Source of the DNA: Chloroflexota bacterium
GTDB lineage: Bacteria; Chloroflexota; UBA6077; CF-72
Length of the DNA: 5,489 nucleotides
Assembly: GCA_019247135.1 (NCBI GenBank)
Contig: JAFAPL010000630.1
Location: 1-5,489 of the forward strand
Direction: 5' to 3'
Below the pieces are notes generated by a model. It was not told the origin of the DNA. It did no database searches and was given only the letters and a program-made list of their open reading frames with translations. Made by a program: the position numbers and the translations under genes. Below are positions 4,686-5,489 of this stretch, one piece after another; within the stretch, counting starts at the first letter, position 1; each line of letters begins with the position of its first letter.

Positions 4686-5489
4686 ATGCGTGGTCGGCGG
4701 AGTCCACAGGCGAGCATGCTGGCGTTTCTAGATCTCGAAGAACGAGTACCACCGCATCACCCGTTGCGCACCATGAAGCGCTTCGCCGATCGGGCGCTGG
4801 TGGAGCTGTCGCCGACGTTCGACGCCATGTATGGCACGGCTGGACGGCCGTCGATACCGCCCGAGCGGTTGCTGAAAGCCTCGCTGCTGATCAGCTTGTA
4901 TTCGGTCCGCAGTGAGCGTGCCTTCTGCGAGCAACTGAATTACGACCTGCTGTGGCGCTGGTTCCTGGACATGAGTCTGATGGAACCGAGTTTCGATCAG
5001 TCCACCTTCAGCAAGAACCGTGGCCGGCTCCTCAAGCACGTGGTGGCACAACAATTTTTCGATGAAATCGTGCGTCAGGCGGAGGCCTTGGGCCTGCTGT
5101 CGGATGAGCACTTCACTGTCGACGGCACGCTGATCGAGGCGGCCGCCAGCCTGAAGAGCTTCAAGGCCAAGGACCAACCGCCGTCGGACACCCGGCCAGA
5201 TGATCCTGGCAATCCGACGGTCAACTTCCGAGGTGAGAAACGTTCGAACGTCACGCACCAGAGTACGACCGACCCAGAAGCGCGCCTGGCCAAGAAAGGT
5301 CGTGGATTCGAGTCGAAGCTGGCGTACTTGGGCCACGCGCTCATGGAGAACCGACACGGACTCCTGGTGGACTTCCAACTGACACACGCCACTGGCACTG
5401 CCGAGCGGGATGTGGTGCCCCAGCTGCTGTACGACGCCAAGCTGCGCGGTTTTCATCCGCGGCCGCTGGGTGCGGACAAGGCCTACGAC
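4686..5489 (+). CDS. IS5/IS1182-like transposase, N-terminal 268 residues (3' end outside window)
   Basis: This DDE transposase cuts and joins the ends of its own element. The frame is open from ATG 4686 to the last base, with no stop or frameshift. It starts MRGRRSPQASMLAFLDLEER and VPPHHPLR, the usual opening of this group. The InsH N-terminal (DUF772) region follows: IPPERLLKASLLISLYSVRS and AFCEQLNYDLLWRWFLDM, at about 57-96, then SFDQSTFSKNRGRL at 102-115. The catalytic core begins FTVDGTLIEA, with the first Asp at 146; GEKRSNVTHQSTTDPEARL and LGHALMENRHGLLVDF are typical internal blocks. The second catalytic Asp is in GADKAYD (residue 264). The final Glu lies outside. Family members are usually about 350-400 residues, so roughly a quarter to a third is missing. 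Many relatives, from memory, have Trp where residue 153 is Ala (IEAAAS). It appears intact as far as seen. IS5 versus IS1182 naming is not settled here. Confidence 0.9.
   Translation, partial: MRGRRSPQASMLAFLDLEERVPPHHPLRTMKRFADRALVELSPTFDAMYGTAGRPSIPPERLLKASLLISLYSVRSERAFCEQLNYDLLWRWFLDMSLMEPSFDQSTFSKNRGRLLKHVVAQQFFDEIVRQAEALGLLSDEHFTVDGTLIEAAASLKSFKAKDQPPSDTRPDDPGNPTVNFRGEKRSNVTHQSTTDPEARLAKKGRGFESKLAYLGHALMENRHGLLVDFQLTHATGTAERDVVPQLLYDAKLRGFHPRPLGADKAYD

Larger units (their letters stand above)
4585..5489 (+). mobile_element. Left part of an IS5/IS1182-like insertion sequence (runs off the window)
   Basis: The element is recognised from its transposase gene. Its left end is placed by the character of the sequence. 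The integrase relic ends at about 4577, followed by CTAG at 4581-4584 and then CAGGGTGATGAAAAATGCCC (4585-4604), which looks like a terminal repeat. CTAG would suit the CTAR-type target of the IS5 subgroup. However, if CTAG belonged to the target it would put a TAG in the integrase frame, so the exact boundary (4578-4587) is uncertain. The right end, the partner repeat and any target duplication lie outside. The leader from the repeat to the transposase start is about 100 bases. Confidence 0.65.

Noticed and set aside
4728..5456. Minus-strand open frame of 242 codons
   Set aside because: It is the antisense shadow of the transposase, whose motifs are clear on the plus strand.
1..5489. CRISPR array, tRNA, rRNA or riboswitch
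   Set aside because: No regularly spaced repeats, cloverleaf with CCA-end features, or recognisable rRNA or riboswitch cores were seen on either strand.

Overview
This is a high-GC bacterial window. Most of the informative coding lies on the minus strand, and a partial insertion sequence sits on the plus strand at the right end. The taxon cannot be fixed from sequence alone. The IS5/InsH-like transposase, the tyrosine-recombinase remnant and the Tat-exported binding protein would suit a soil or environmental proteobacterium or acidobacterium. The deazaflavin-dependent nitroreductase relic and the large STAND regulator are more typical of actinobacteria or Chloroflexi.

Layout from left to right. 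(1) At 1-228 (minus) is the N-terminal part of a deazaflavin (F420)-dependent nitroreductase-family gene. It is split over two frames and lacks a central piece, so it looks broken. (2) At 229-673 there is no convincing intact gene. The stretch holds short dyads, an alternating purine/pyrimidine tract, and a possible decayed C-terminus of a second LuxR-type regulator. (3) At 674-1801 (minus) is a Tat-exported NMT1/SsuA-like ABC substrate-binding protein. No permease or ATPase gene is beside it. (4) At 1879-4398 (minus) is an 839-residue STAND regulator with DNA-binding domains at both ends: XRE HTH, NB-ARC-like ATPase, six TPR-like repeats at an exact 40-residue spacing, and LuxR HTH. (5) At 4417-4577 (minus) is a frameshifted piece of a tyrosine recombinase. 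Its last codons overlap the likely promoter of the regulator. (6) From about 4585 to the window end is the left part of an IS5/IS1182-like element with an in-frame transposase gene running off the edge.

The regulator and the binding protein are co-directional and 77 bases apart, so they probably form one functional unit: a ligand-binding exported protein and a nucleotide-dependent signal-integrating transcription factor. Around them lie relics (integrase, IS, broken nitroreductase, possible regulator fragment), which points to a rearranged accessory region. I see no clear evidence for a wholly new system. The most distinctive items are the dual-HTH STAND protein paired with an orphan binding protein, and the apparent origin of the regulator's promoter region from a dead integrase gene.
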